From: Acorus gramineus
Taxonomy: Eukaryota > Streptophyta > Magnoliopsida > Acorales > Acoraceae
Length of the DNA stretch: 64,000 nt
Direction of reading: 5' to 3'
NCBI GenBank assembly: GCA_030737835.1
Contig: CM060849.1
Location: forward strand, 4,836,001-4,900,000
Positions within the stretch are counted from its first letter, which is position 1, and every line of letters starts with the position of its first letter. This document shows, one piece after another, positions 1-10,633 of the stretch. Both the position numbers and the translations under genes were made by a program. Under the pieces are notes generated by a model. It did not search any database, had not been told where the DNA came from, and was given only the letters and a program-made list of their open reading frames with translations.

Positions 1-26
1 TGGACACTCCCCTACACCTCTTTTAC

Positions 27-34
27 TATAAATA
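27..34 (+). promoter_or_regulatory. TATA box of first LTR-like unit
   Basis: TATAAATA preceded by TTTTAC and followed by GGGGGCAT. The same arrangement recurs 448 bp downstream. Confidence 0.5.
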
Positions 35-474
35 GGGGGCATACAATTCATATCCATAATCAATTCATCACCAAAAAAATATCAATTCATTTCCCAATAC
101 AAGCCTATACCCCCCACACCACGACTTCAAAAACCCTTGAGAGAGAAAGTGAAAGAGAAACCCATTCCCTGCATAAAATCCACTCTCCAAAACCCAGGTT
201 AAACCCAGCTTAATCTCTGCCAAACACCCAAATCAAACCCTACCCAGGTTCTGCCCAAATTGAACCAGACACCAGGCGGCTACTCGCAACTAGCCGCCTC
301 CCACCAGGCGGCTAAATTCAACTAGCCAGCCCTTCCTTAACCGCACCTCTTTCCTTTTTTTGAAATCCGATACCGACAGGCGGCACTAGGCGCCCCTCAC
401 CTAAACAATTGTCACCCTTCCTTGTATCCAATTTGATCTATTATCCAATGGACACTCCTCTGGCCCAGTCTTAC

Positions 475-482
475 TATAAATA
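475..482 (+). promoter_or_regulatory. TATA box of second LTR-like unit
   Basis: TATAAATA with the same GGGGGCAT flank as the copy at 27-34. A purine-rich (GAGAGA) leader follows about 100 bp later. Confidence 0.5.
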
Positions 483-1167
483 GGGGGCATCGAACACTTC
501 TTCAATTCATCACCCACTCAATCAACAACCCTTACTTCATACAAGCTCAATCAAACCCCCTACACCCACTACTTGAAAGCCTTGAGAGAGAGAGACCCCT
601 ATTTGAGAGAGAAATAATACCCATTTTCTACTAAATCCACTCTCCAAAAAACCTCTCCAAAACCTTGGTCAAACCCAGTTTAACTTCAACCAAAACCCAA
701 ACCAAACCCTACCCAGGTTCTTCCCAAATAGAACCAGGTCCCAAGTGGCTAACCCTAACTAGCCGTCCCCCTTCAGGCGGCTAACCCAACTAACCGGTCC
801 TCCCACTTTCACCCTATGTTTTAAACCTCCTTTTGTCAAGTCCTCGAAGCAAAAAAAAGGATCCATTTTTCACCTCTGTGAACGGCTGGCCGTGTCTCAG
901 AGCGGAGAATCCATAATCTATCTCTCCCGAAGGTGATCAACAGTAACACCAACTTTTCCTGATTTTTAAGAAAGCAGGTGGCGATCACAACAACCTCTGA
1001 ATCCTCCTGAGGAGTTGTTGGGCACCTCAGCAAGGAACCAAACCAACCACACCCCCTCCCCCTTCCGAGAGATGATCCAACCGCACTTCCAGGGCGCAAT
1101 AGGATCTGAACCCTCGGCACACGCCGACCCGGGAGTGGAAAGCGACCGGAAACCACTACCGACATTA

Positions 1168-1310
1168 GAGACCGATTATTTCACTAAATGGGTGGAAGCA
1201 GAGGCATACAGGACCATGAAGCACTCCGATGTCAAGAACTTCTTGTGGAAGCATATTATTTGCATGGACCTGTTAGGGAGACATTGCGTCCAGCAATCGA
1301 AATCCTAATC
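1168..1310 (+). pseudogene. Ty3/gypsy integrase fragment
   Basis: About 35 codons read as a recognisable integrase core piece: [11 protein letters not shown], then a helix-rich stretch ending in [17 protein letters not shown] is typical of plant Athila/Tat-type gypsy integrases rather than the Tekay elements elsewhere in the window. The frame loses similarity after about 1,275 and stops at 1,308. No neighbouring RT or chromodomain is visible. It is a relic of the oldest background element, interrupted downstream by the solo LTR at 1,482. Confidence 0.7.
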
Positions 1311-2016
1311 CTTTACAATCTTAATACACCACTGTCATCTAAAGCGTGTCGGGGGGTAAATATGACTAGCGAACAAACGAGGAATCAAACCTGATCAATT
1401 TGACTCAGAATACGAACATGGCTATCGAATTCTGTACAAGTTCATTCCATGGACCATCCCTTTCTATTAGATAATATTTAATGTCACGCCCCAGGGCGGC
1501 CGTCCCCGAGACGTGGCAATAATGAAATATCAGCTATCAATACCTGAGGTCAATAAAGACTCCAACAACACACAAGGTGGCAAAGCAAAGATAATGATAA
1601 CTGACTGAAAAGCGGAAGCATAATATATAAACAATGTCTGTAAATCAAAAACATTATTACAGACTCGAATACACAATCACTGTCCTGTGAGAGCCAAGTC
1701 TAGTCCAAATAAAATACAACCTGTGCCACATGCACGATTTACAATACATAAAATGACTCTAGGACTGCTGACAGCCTCGCACTCGCCACCCGCCGGAAGA
1801 ACGCTCCACGCCCATAAGACCACGCCACAGGAAAGCTCCTGCTCCACGCCCAACACTGCCCCTGAAAAGAAACAGTATGCGAGGGGTGAGCTACAAGCTC
1901 AATGAGTGGCTGGAAACCAATCACCATACAACAGTTCAATGCTAACACAATTTCCTTTCAAGGAAAAACATGGGTAGAAACCCAATGGATAACAGGGTCA
2001 CGCGGCGGCGCGACCA

Positions 2017-2253
2017 ACCTCACCCTCACCCTCACTCCTGGAGGAAGACTCTTGGGTCTTTTGGGGAGAGACCATACCGTTGGTCAAGGAGACCCGGGAT
2101 TACTGGTCCACACAACACTACTGGATCACCAACCTCACCCTCACCCTCACTCCTGGAGGGAGACTCTTGGGTCTCTTGGGGAGAGACCATACCGTTGGTC
2201 GACGAGACCCGGAATTACTGGTCTACACAACACTACTGGATCATCTACATCGA
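2017..2253 (-). repeat. Tandem duplication of about 120 bp inside the solo LTR
   Basis: Two adjacent copies begin with the CCTCACCCTCACCCTCACTCC tract and end with CACAACACTACTGGATCA; the second starts near 2,137. They differ at scattered bases. Other LTRs in the window carry a single unit, so this is a private expansion. The C-rich tract makes the LTR sense strand G-rich (GGGTGA repeats). Confidence 0.8.
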
Positions 2254-2458
2254 GATAACTGCCCAACGATGTCTTTGAACATTGATACGCAACCGGACCC
2301 AACAACTATGGGAACGGACGAACCACGAATGGGTCACGCGGCGACGTGTCTTCACCTCATCCTCACCCTCACCCTTTACAGGTGACATAGGACTTTTGGA
2401 GAGATTAGACTCCTCTACACCCTTGGTCCACCGGTAGCCCTTTCCCTGGGTAGTCACT

Positions 2459-2722
2459 ACCTGGTATACTCCCACGATCAGTACGCTTCCGAATGCCTCG
2501 GTGGTACCTACGGATGGGAGCCCTCTGTCAGGACAGCTTTTTCAATGTCGGGAAGTTCCTACATCGGATCCAACGAAGGGGAGAACAATTCCACGCTCGC
2601 AATATCATTCGTTAGCCCTCTCCCGGGTAGCCTCTACCTGGTATACTCCCACGATCAGTATGTTTCCGAACGCATCGGTGGTACCTACGGATGGGAGCCC
2701 TCTGTCAGGACAGCTTTAACCC
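2459..2722 (-). repeat. Second LTR tandem duplication, 178-bp period
   Basis: CTGGTATACTCCCACGATCAG recurs about 178 bp apart, followed both times by CGGTGGTACCTACGGATGGG and CCCTCTGTCAGGACAGCTTT. Related LTRs at 4,210 and 21,940 carry it once. Confidence 0.8.
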
Positions 2723-5700
2723 GGCCCGCTTCAACACGGACGACATTGGGAGGAAACACTCCATGTTCGCAAAGCGAACCCAATGGAAAAACAACTACTC
2801 TCGATAATCACATATCGATGATATCGAATACTATTGTACTCCCACATGGTTGCGTCGCTCGGACACAAGGGGGTTGCCTCTGCTCTCACGCAGAAATAAT
2901 CCCAAGGCACATAACCCAACAGGCGGTTCATATACACGCCTAGCACAGGTAGGCCTAGCTTAATGCCACAACTACAGGCTTAACAAAACCGATAAGATAA
3001 TGAATTCTCCTGAATTCCAAACAAGTGCATCGCTCGGATGCACGGGGGCGATTACATCGCTAGCGCTCTAACTAATAAGGTACAACCCGACAACGAGTCA
3101 TACCCACGCCTATTTCAGATAGGCCTAATCAGTTTTAATATGCTAATTATTATTACAAGAGAATTCTATCACTGAAGGAACTTGATCCACATGCACAATA
3201 ACATATGCTTAACTATAGGGGTTCTCCCTAACATGAGTATATGGCATAAACAACACATCATGCAACATACATACAAGGCAAGGCCTAACTACACATGCAT
3301 ATGAGGGCACTACTCGTAAAAACATACAAAATATACTCTAACATGCGTTGGATATCACCAACTCAAAAGGGAAGGGTCAAGCGCGATCTCGCGCACTAAC
3401 AGGTGAATGCTAATATTCCAAACGAACCTGAGTCGAGTAGGAAATCACCTCTACTTACTCAGTTCATGGAGAGGGAGAGGGCGAGAGAGATCATCATCTG
3501 TCATAGCTTTGCCCCATTAGCATGGGCGCAACAACTACACCATGCATGTCACGCCCCAGGGCGGCCGTCCCCGATACGTGGCAAATATATATAATATCAG
3601 CAGTCCATACAAGAGATCAATAAAAGACTCTAAACAACATCGAAAATGACAACACAATCAATAATGTAGCTGACATAATATATATACATATAGCGGAAGT
3701 TTAAACGACTGAGTCTGTAATTCAAAGACATATTACAGACCAGAATACATAATCAACTGTCCTGTGAGAGCCAATATAAACAAAGACATCCAAATACAAG
3801 TGTTGTGCCCAAGCACGAATAACAATTCATACAAGCAAAGAAGGGGATGCTGATGGCCTCTTACTCACAAAACCCAAAACGTGAACGCTGCTCCGCTACT
3901 GATGTGATGCCTCGGGGAGCTCCTCCTTTAGATCCGACTCAGTAACAACTGGGGGAAAAGAATATGCGAGGGTGAGCCACACGCTCAGTGAATGGCACAA
4001 TCTATGCAACACAACTCATATTAACCTTATAATAATTAAAGTCCCTAAACGGGAGTAACTGTACAAGCTAGTGGGTCGTAACATCGCCGACCCACCCCAC
4101 CCTCACCCTCACCCTCACCCTCACCCTTTAGGGGGTGACATGGGCCTTTTGGGACTGACTAGACTGCTCTCCACCCTTGGTCCACCAGTAGCATCTCCCT
4201 CGCGTAGCCTCTACCTGGTATACTCCCACGATCAGTATTCTCCATACGCATCGGTGGTACCTACAGATGGGATCCCTGTCACGCCCCAGGGCGGCCAACC
4301 CAGGGACGCGGCATGTGTATATATCATATCAGAAGCCTACACAGGAGGTCAAATATATATATACTCCAAACCACAAATAAAATGGCAACACAGATCAAGC
4401 AAGGCTGACATAATATATACACAATATAGCGGAAGCTAAATACTGAGTCTGTAATCAAAACATATTACAGACCCGATACATAATCATAAGTCCTGTGAGA
4501 GCCAATATACATAGAAACAACTGAATATATACGACACGTGCTCAGCACGGAAATACAATACATACAACCGAGATAAGGGATGCTGATAGCCTCTGGTACT
4601 CGCGGACGTAGCGCTTCTCCGCTACTGAAGAAATCCCTCGGAAAGCTCCTACTACTGCTCCGGCTCCAACTCAGGCTCAGTGGCAACTGGGGAAAAACAT
4701 ATGCGAGGGGTGAGCCGCACGCTCAGTGAACAGCACAACCCATGCATCACAGACAATATTTACCACAATTCCATTATTTTATCCAGCCATCAATACATAA
4801 CAACACAAATCCAGTGGTTCGTACTTCGCCGAACCACCACACCCTCACCCTCACCCATCCATGGGTGACATAGGATTTTGGGACTGATAAACATCTACTC
4901 ACAAATCCAGTAGGTCGCTCATCGCCAACCCACTACACCCTCACCCTCACCCTACCACGGGTGACATAGGATTTTGGGACTGACTAGGCTGTTGGTCACC
5001 CTTAGTCCACCGATAGTCTCTCCCTCCACTCCGTAGGCCGCCTGGTCTACTCCCACATTCAGCACAGTCCGTCACCAAATCAGGAGGTGCCTACTGATGG
5101 GAGCCCTCTGTCAGGAAGGCCCTGTCTAACGCTGAGGGTAGCCTCTACCGAATCCAACGCAGGGAACAGAACAGCCTATCCATACGCATATGATCCACTC
5201 GGATCCGCCGACTACACGTCTCTACAACTCAAGTGTCATGAATTCCTCTGAATTCAACCAGGTGCATCATCAAGATGCGGGAACATGTACAAAAATCAGT
5301 AAGGCTGGAATATCATTGGGGGAAAGAAACTCGGAAGGGCGGCGTGAGTTCCCGTTACAGGATACCCCGACAACCAAACAAGGAACACGGAGTACCCTAA
5401 CCCGGGTCTCACCGCTGTCCTTGCAAGGCCCCTCCCCTATAATATCTACCAACTATACTAATAATTATACCAATCATACAATCATTACATATAATATTAT
5501 TGGGACTAGAACCTTGGGAGGGCAGCCCGAGGTCCCGATACAGGACATCCCGACAACCAAACAAGGAACACGGAGTACCCTAACACGGGTCTCAGCGTTG
5601 ACCTCGCAAGGCTTCTCCCTATAATATTATCCTAAGGCATGCGATCTAACAGATACCAGCATTCAATTTAATAAATAAACTAGTAGGACGCATGCATAGG

Positions 5701-6049
5701 CCGGGGTTTCCTAGCATGAAAACCAGGGGACATGCTGCATGGCTCATACGCATATCCTATGGGTGCAAGTCCCTAACATAAAAGCCTAGGGTAGCATGCA
5801 TTCTACATTTTCATCATGCTCACATGCAATACATGTTATTACAGGTTAATATAATCCATGTCGCCCCAGGAGAGGTCGGTATACGCCCAAGTGCGTATAA
5901 CACCTCTCCACTGGGTTGGATTGTCCCACTCACCAGTATCTGGGTCGTCGCGCGACCGCCCGTCGAGATCTGCAAGACAGGGTATTACTTGGTAAGTATA
6001 AATCCACAAATATTATTAAATACATAAACCCACAATTAAACTCCCAACA

Positions 6050-6092
6050 CTCGGGCAAACGTGCATACGACCCGCACGCACGCTAGCCCGAG
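6050..6092 (-). other. Conserved LTR inverted repeat (CTCGGGC/GCCCGAG)
   Basis: Arms lie at 6,050-6,056 and 6,086-6,092 at the edge of the CpG-rich block. Equivalent hairpins lie in every related LTR of the window, with CTCGGAC/GTCCGAG in the other subfamily. Confidence 0.5.
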
Positions 6093-6364
6093 CACTCCGA
6101 CAACCACCCGCACGGCCGGCCACCACCCGCACGGCCACCCGACCGCCCGGACGCGCCGCCGCGCCTCAGCCCGCGCACTCCGCGCACCGCCCGGGGCTCC
6201 GCGTGTCCACCGAGCCCAGCCGCGGCAGCCCGCACGCGCCCCGCACGCCGTGCGCTGGCCCGCGAGCACCCCGCACGCCCCCGCGCGCGGCGCCTCGCCC
6301 CCGCGCACACCCTCCCTGCCTTGCCGCGCCCCGCGCACGCCTCGCGCACGCCTCCTCGCCCCGC

Positions 6365-6520
6365 GCGCACCCCGCGCGCACCTCCGCCGCCTCGCCGCAC
6401 CTCGCGCGCACCTCGCACGCACCTCCGCCACCTTGCCGCACCTCGCACGCACCTCCGCCACCTTGCCGCACCTCGCACGCACCTCGCCTGCCCCGCTGCG
6501 CCTCGCGCACACCTCGCACG
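6365..6520. repeat. 30-bp tandem repeats in CpG-rich LTR block
   Basis: About three to four units of the type CACCTCCGCCACCTTGCCGC with CTCGCACG spacers, period 30. This explains the long spurious open frames on both strands here. Confidence 0.8.
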
Positions 6521-8041
6521 CACCTCCGAGCGCACGCCCGCGCGCGCACGCACGCGCGCACGCCCAGCCGGCCCCCTGCGCTCGCTGCCAGCACTGCCAG
6601 CCCGTCCCGCCCGCCCAGCACGACCAGCACCCCGCGCCAGACCCGCGCACGCCCCCGCGCACGCCGCGCGCGCACGCGCGCATCCCCGCACGCGCCCAGC
6701 CCGCGCGCTGCCTGGGCCGCTACCGCTGCTGCCTGCTGCCCGGGATAGCCCAGCCACTGCTCGAGCGCCACCACCGCCCCTCCCACAACCTCCGACCACC
6801 TCCGACCACCTCCAACCACCTTCGACCACCCTTCGACGACCCCCACTGCCACCGACCACCTCCCAACCACAAAACCCCCCCCTAGCAATCATCTAGACAA
6901 GAAAAAAGAGGGAAAGGAGGCTTACCGAGGGGAGGAAGAGGCGTCCGGTGGATCTCCACGCGCCGAAACCCTTCCCAAAAGCCTTCTCACGCCCCGATCT
7001 ATCACGGCCCTCGATTTGGCTCGAAACAGAGGAGAGAGAGGGGAGGTCGGGGAGGCTAGGATCGTCGGAATTCGGATTTGAAGACACCGGAGCGTAGATC
7101 GGGACCCGATCTACACTTCCCGTGCTTTAGGTTTTTGATTTTGAGGGGTCTAGGGGGCTTGAAAGGAAGAAAAACGGAGAGGGGAGAGAGAGAGATCTCG
7201 ACGAGGAAGACAATGAATAGTGATTAGATATTTTTTTATTCCTTTTAAGTAGAGCGCGACTTAAAAACCCGGATACGCCCCGGAACTGCGAAATTTTTGC
7301 AAACGATGCCGAAATTCGATGAAATTTTTATGAGAGGTCTAAAATGGCACCAGGACACCAAATATGCAGTCAGATTTCCAATCGGAGTCCTCTAGCTCAG
7401 ACGATAGCTAACAGTCTGAAAATTAGCGGTTCCGATCGAAAACCCTAAAAATTTTAAAAACTGCCAGGACGCTCCAACGGTTACCAGCAGGACAGCTTTC
7501 CCAACGCTAGGGAGTCTCTACTCGGATCCAACGAAAGGGAGAAAACAGCCTACTCACACAGTTACGATCCTCTTGGATCCGTCGACAATGATTTCTAATA
7601 CTACTAATGTCATGAATTCTCAAGAATTCCTCCAGGGCGCATAACTGAGATGCGGGGAAACATACATTATAATAACAAGGTTATAATATTTTCTAAGGCA
7701 TGCTTATACCAACATAATCTCATTTTGATTTAATTAAATTAAACTAAATGGGAAACATGCATAGATCAAGGCTTTTCAAGCATGGGAAATGGTGTCTAGG
7801 CATGTATGAGCCTCTATACATGATACATGGATGTATATCCCTAGAATACAATGTCTAATATGGCATGGTTACATCATAGTAAAACATGCATTAACATAGT
7901 TTTTCATTGACACAAGTTAATATGCAATTATGGTGCCCCAAAGGAGGGCAATGCACGCCTACGTGCATCGAACGCCTCCCTACTGGGTTGGATTGACCCA
8001 CTCACCGCAACCCAGGTCGTTGCGTGACCGTTCGCCAAGAT

Positions 8042-8628
8042 CTGCAAGACATGGGCATTCAATATGGTGAGTAAACTACACAAATATACATGAAATTTAC
8101 TAAAAATACCAAATACTCGGACAAGCATGCATACGGACTCGCACGCATGCGAGCACGCACGTACGCACGCGAGTCCGAGTGCCCCGACACCCACCCGAAC
8201 CCTCGGGCAGCCACACGCATGGGGCCCCCCGCACGCTCGCGCACGCACGCTAGCGCACGCGCGCTCGCGCACTGGTGCTTAGCCGCGCGCCAAGCTGCGC
8301 GTGCGCAGGCACATGCCTAGGCGCACTGCCCCGCACGCGCGCACCCCCGCTCGTGCCAGCGCCCGCGCGCCCCCGCGCGCCCACTCTGCGCGCACCCGCG
8401 CGCTCACGCGCACGCGCCCGCGCGCGTCTGCGCTCCCGCCTATGCCTGCCAGCGCCCTCCTACGCGTGCACGCGCGCAGACAGCCACCTGCGCGCGCCCA
8501 CTCTTCCCTAACCCCGTTTTAATTCTCCCCAACCCCTCACACACATTCTAACACATCTACCCAACATGCATGACCTCCCCAACCATCCCTAAGCCATAAA
8601 AACCAAGAAAAAAAGGGGAAAGGCTCAC
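8042..8628 (-). other. Predicted LTR leader intron (element A 3' LTR)
   Basis: Donor-like CAAG|GTGAGC at 8,628 and acceptor-like TTGCAG|ATCT at 8,042 on the minus strand. The CpG-rich block lies between. An inverted repeat (ACTCGGAC 8,115-8,122, GTCCGAGT 8,173-8,180) lies near the acceptor. Confidence 0.4.
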
Positions 8629-9392
8629 CTTGGGAGGGAAAAAGAAAGGGGGAGGTTCGGGGACCCTCGACGCACCCGCGACCACCTCAACCACCACCTC
8701 CACTACCACCACCTCCTCATCCCTCCTTTGGTTGCAAATCAGGGGGGAAAAGTTCATGAAAGGGAACTTGAGAGAGAGGAGATCAACAACAACAACAACA
8801 CTTACACAACCCTAGACTTGCACTTGCACCTTCTCCTTCTCTTCTCTTTGAGGAGATAATACAAACACTTGGGGGGGGGGGGGGGGAGGGAGAAGAGAGA
8901 GCCAAGAAAGTGTAGACGTGTGAGTGGGAGAGAGAGAGGGAGAGATATTTTGGCACATAAATATCTAAAGGAGGGATAGAAATGACCTATTTATCCTTGA
9001 CTACAAATTCTGAGCATGCTTCACTATAACAGCCATAACTTCTATTCAAAGTCCGTTGGAAAGCCAAGAAGATTATCTACAACTTTCATGTTTATGCCAC
9101 GATCAAATAATCCCTCCAGCTATTCCGAAATGTGAGCTAAACATTGAACAGGGCTGCTGCCAGAATTTTTCATCCCCGGGGTATACTTGGAAAAATACCC
9201 ATAACTTTTACTACAGGAATCCAGTTGATCTAATTCCACTTTTGTATGAAAGCTAACTCGAAACTGAGCATCTCATAATAAAATCATATTTAAACCTCTT
9301 CATCTTGGATTTTAACAAAATCAAATCCAAATACCAAATTGGAAAACATAACTTCGAGGAGAAAAATCCAAATACCCATAACATAGAGCGCT

Positions 9393-10633
9393 TCATATGG
9401 TGCCATCCGAATACTCGAGTGGTAGCTGTTGTTGTAGGCGAACTCCACCAACGGGAGATGCCTCTCCCAACTGCCCCCAAAGTCGAGAACGCAAGCTCGC
9501 AGCATGTCCTCCAGGGTCTGAATCGTCCTCTCCGACTGGCCGTCCATCTACGGATGAAACACTGTACTAAAGTGGAGGTTCGTACCAAGGGCGTGCTGAA
9601 GGCTACGCCAAAACCTCAAAGTAAACCTCGCGTCTCTATCAGAAATGATGCTAACAGGAGTGCCATGGAGACGAACAATCTCGGAGATAAACAACTGTGC
9701 CAGGGTGTCCAGAGAATCGGTGAGTCGAATGGGGAGGAAATGAGCGGACTTAGTCAGTCGATCGACGATTACCCAGATGGCATCGCGACCCGAACGTGAC
9801 CTCAACAAACCCGAAACGAAGGCCATGGTGATCTGCTCCCACTTCCACTGAGGAATCTCAATGGACTGCAGCTTCCCAGCAGGACGCTGATGTTCCAACT
9901 TCACCTGCTGGAATACCAAGCAACGGGCAACGAAACAGCCAATATCCGCCTTCATCCCGCGCCACCAGTAGCCACGACGAAGGCCCCTGTACATCTTCGT
10001 GCCACCAGGATGCACTGTGTACCTCGAACGATGGGCCTCGTCCAAGATCTTCTGCTTCAACTCTGCGTCGTCAGGAATGCATACTCGACCTCTGAACCGC
10101 AGGATTCCGTCCTCGTGAATCTGGTAGTCCGGACGCTCGCCCCGGGCGACGCCTTCGGAGAGGACTAGAAAGTGAGGATCCTGCCCCTGAGCCGTGCGGA
10201 TCTCGTCGAGAAGAACGGGCTGCACCACTAGCCTGGCCAAAAAGCCACCTGCAGGTGTCTCTCGAACGTTGATCCAGCAAGCGGCCTCCTCCAGAAGCCT
10301 CCAATGACATACAGCCAAGTGGGCGACCATGCCCAAGGGCTGCCTACTGAGAGCATCGGCCACGACATTCGCCTTACCCGAATGGTAAGCGATGTCATAG
10401 TCATAGTCCTTCAGGAACTCGACCCAACGTCTCTGACGCATGTTGAGCTCCGGCTGGGACTGCAAGTAAGTCAGGCCCTTGTGATCGGTGAAGAGCTCGA
10501 ACTCCTCGCCATAGAGGTAGTGCCTCCACATCTTCAGCGCAAAGATGATCGCTGCTAACTCCAAATCATGGGTGGGATAATTCTGCTCATGGGGCTTCAA
10601 CTGACGCGACGCGTAAGCCACAACCTTACCGTA
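9393..10633 (-). pseudogene. RNase H-integrase part of element A pol
   Basis: This continues the pol frame left of the nested solo LTR. It reads RNase H ([10 protein letters not shown], then [24 protein letters not shown]), an integrase zinc-binding region (HPGGTKMY ... RCLVFQQVK, where the usual second CxxC cysteine is Phe), and the catalytic core ([24 protein letters not shown]). Further on are DGQSERTIQ and [11 protein letters not shown]. The Asp normally expected in the MDF motif is Ala (MAFVSGL). A premature TAG at 9,548-9,550 sits where CAG is expected. Similarity ends at MAPYEALY, where LTR sequence begins, so the integrase C-terminus is gone. Confidence 0.9.

Larger units (their letters stand above)
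1..860 (+). repeat. Two tandem LTR-like promoter units, about 448 bp each
   Basis: The segment starting at 1 is repeated, diverged, from 449. Both copies open with TGGACACTCC, then a TATA box followed by a G run, a purine-rich leader (GAGAGAGA) and similar A/C-rich text with AGGCGGCTA motifs. This looks like an LTR promoter/leader of a Ty3/gypsy element duplicated in tandem. The true LTR ends lie outside the window or have decayed. No open protein is recognisable here. Confidence 0.5.
5970..6925 (-). other. Predicted LTR leader intron (CpG-rich)
   Basis: On the minus strand a donor-like CG|GTAAGC at 6,925 and an acceptor-like TTGCAG|ATCT at 5,970 enclose the CpG-rich block. The same pair recurs in five other LTRs here at different spacing. 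Splicing itself is inferred. Confidence 0.4.
4277..7490 (-). mobile_element. LTR of the element-E subfamily nested in the 3' LTR of A, 3' truncated
   Basis: It starts TGTCACGCCCCAGGGCGGCC at 4,277 and follows the LTRs of element E (28,564, 34,577) throughout, including the CpG-rich block (6,060-6,760). It stops at ...GGTTACCAGCAG (7,490), about 23 bp before the expected ATATATAACA end. At 7,491 the host LTR resumes, having lost a few bases (TCTGTCAG). CAG is present at both edges. It is best read as a solo LTR whose one end was removed with flanking host DNA. Confidence 0.85.
3547..9392 (-). repeat. 3' LTR of element A, interrupted
   Basis: About 2.63 kb once the nested LTR (4,277-7,490) is removed, matching the 5' LTR in length and text. 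It begins TGTCACGCCCC at 3,547. The internal end is abnormal. The 5' LTR continues past AGAGCGCT for about 21 bp to ATAACA, but here AGAGCGCT (9,385-9,392) passes directly into integrase sequence, which suggests a deletion at shared microhomology. A G run lies near 8,870 and a CpG-rich block at about 8,120-8,515. Confidence 0.85.

Noticed and set aside
6036-6892. Long overlapping open frames on both strands (up to 274 codons)
   Set aside because: They lie in the CpG-rich LTR block; open in nearly every frame because GC-rich repeats lack stops; Arg/Ala/Pro-only products with no domain. The same holds for 8,100-8,520, 16,440-16,950, 22,450-23,010, 24,380-24,760, 30,331-31,294, 36,334-37,298 and 62,940-63,852.
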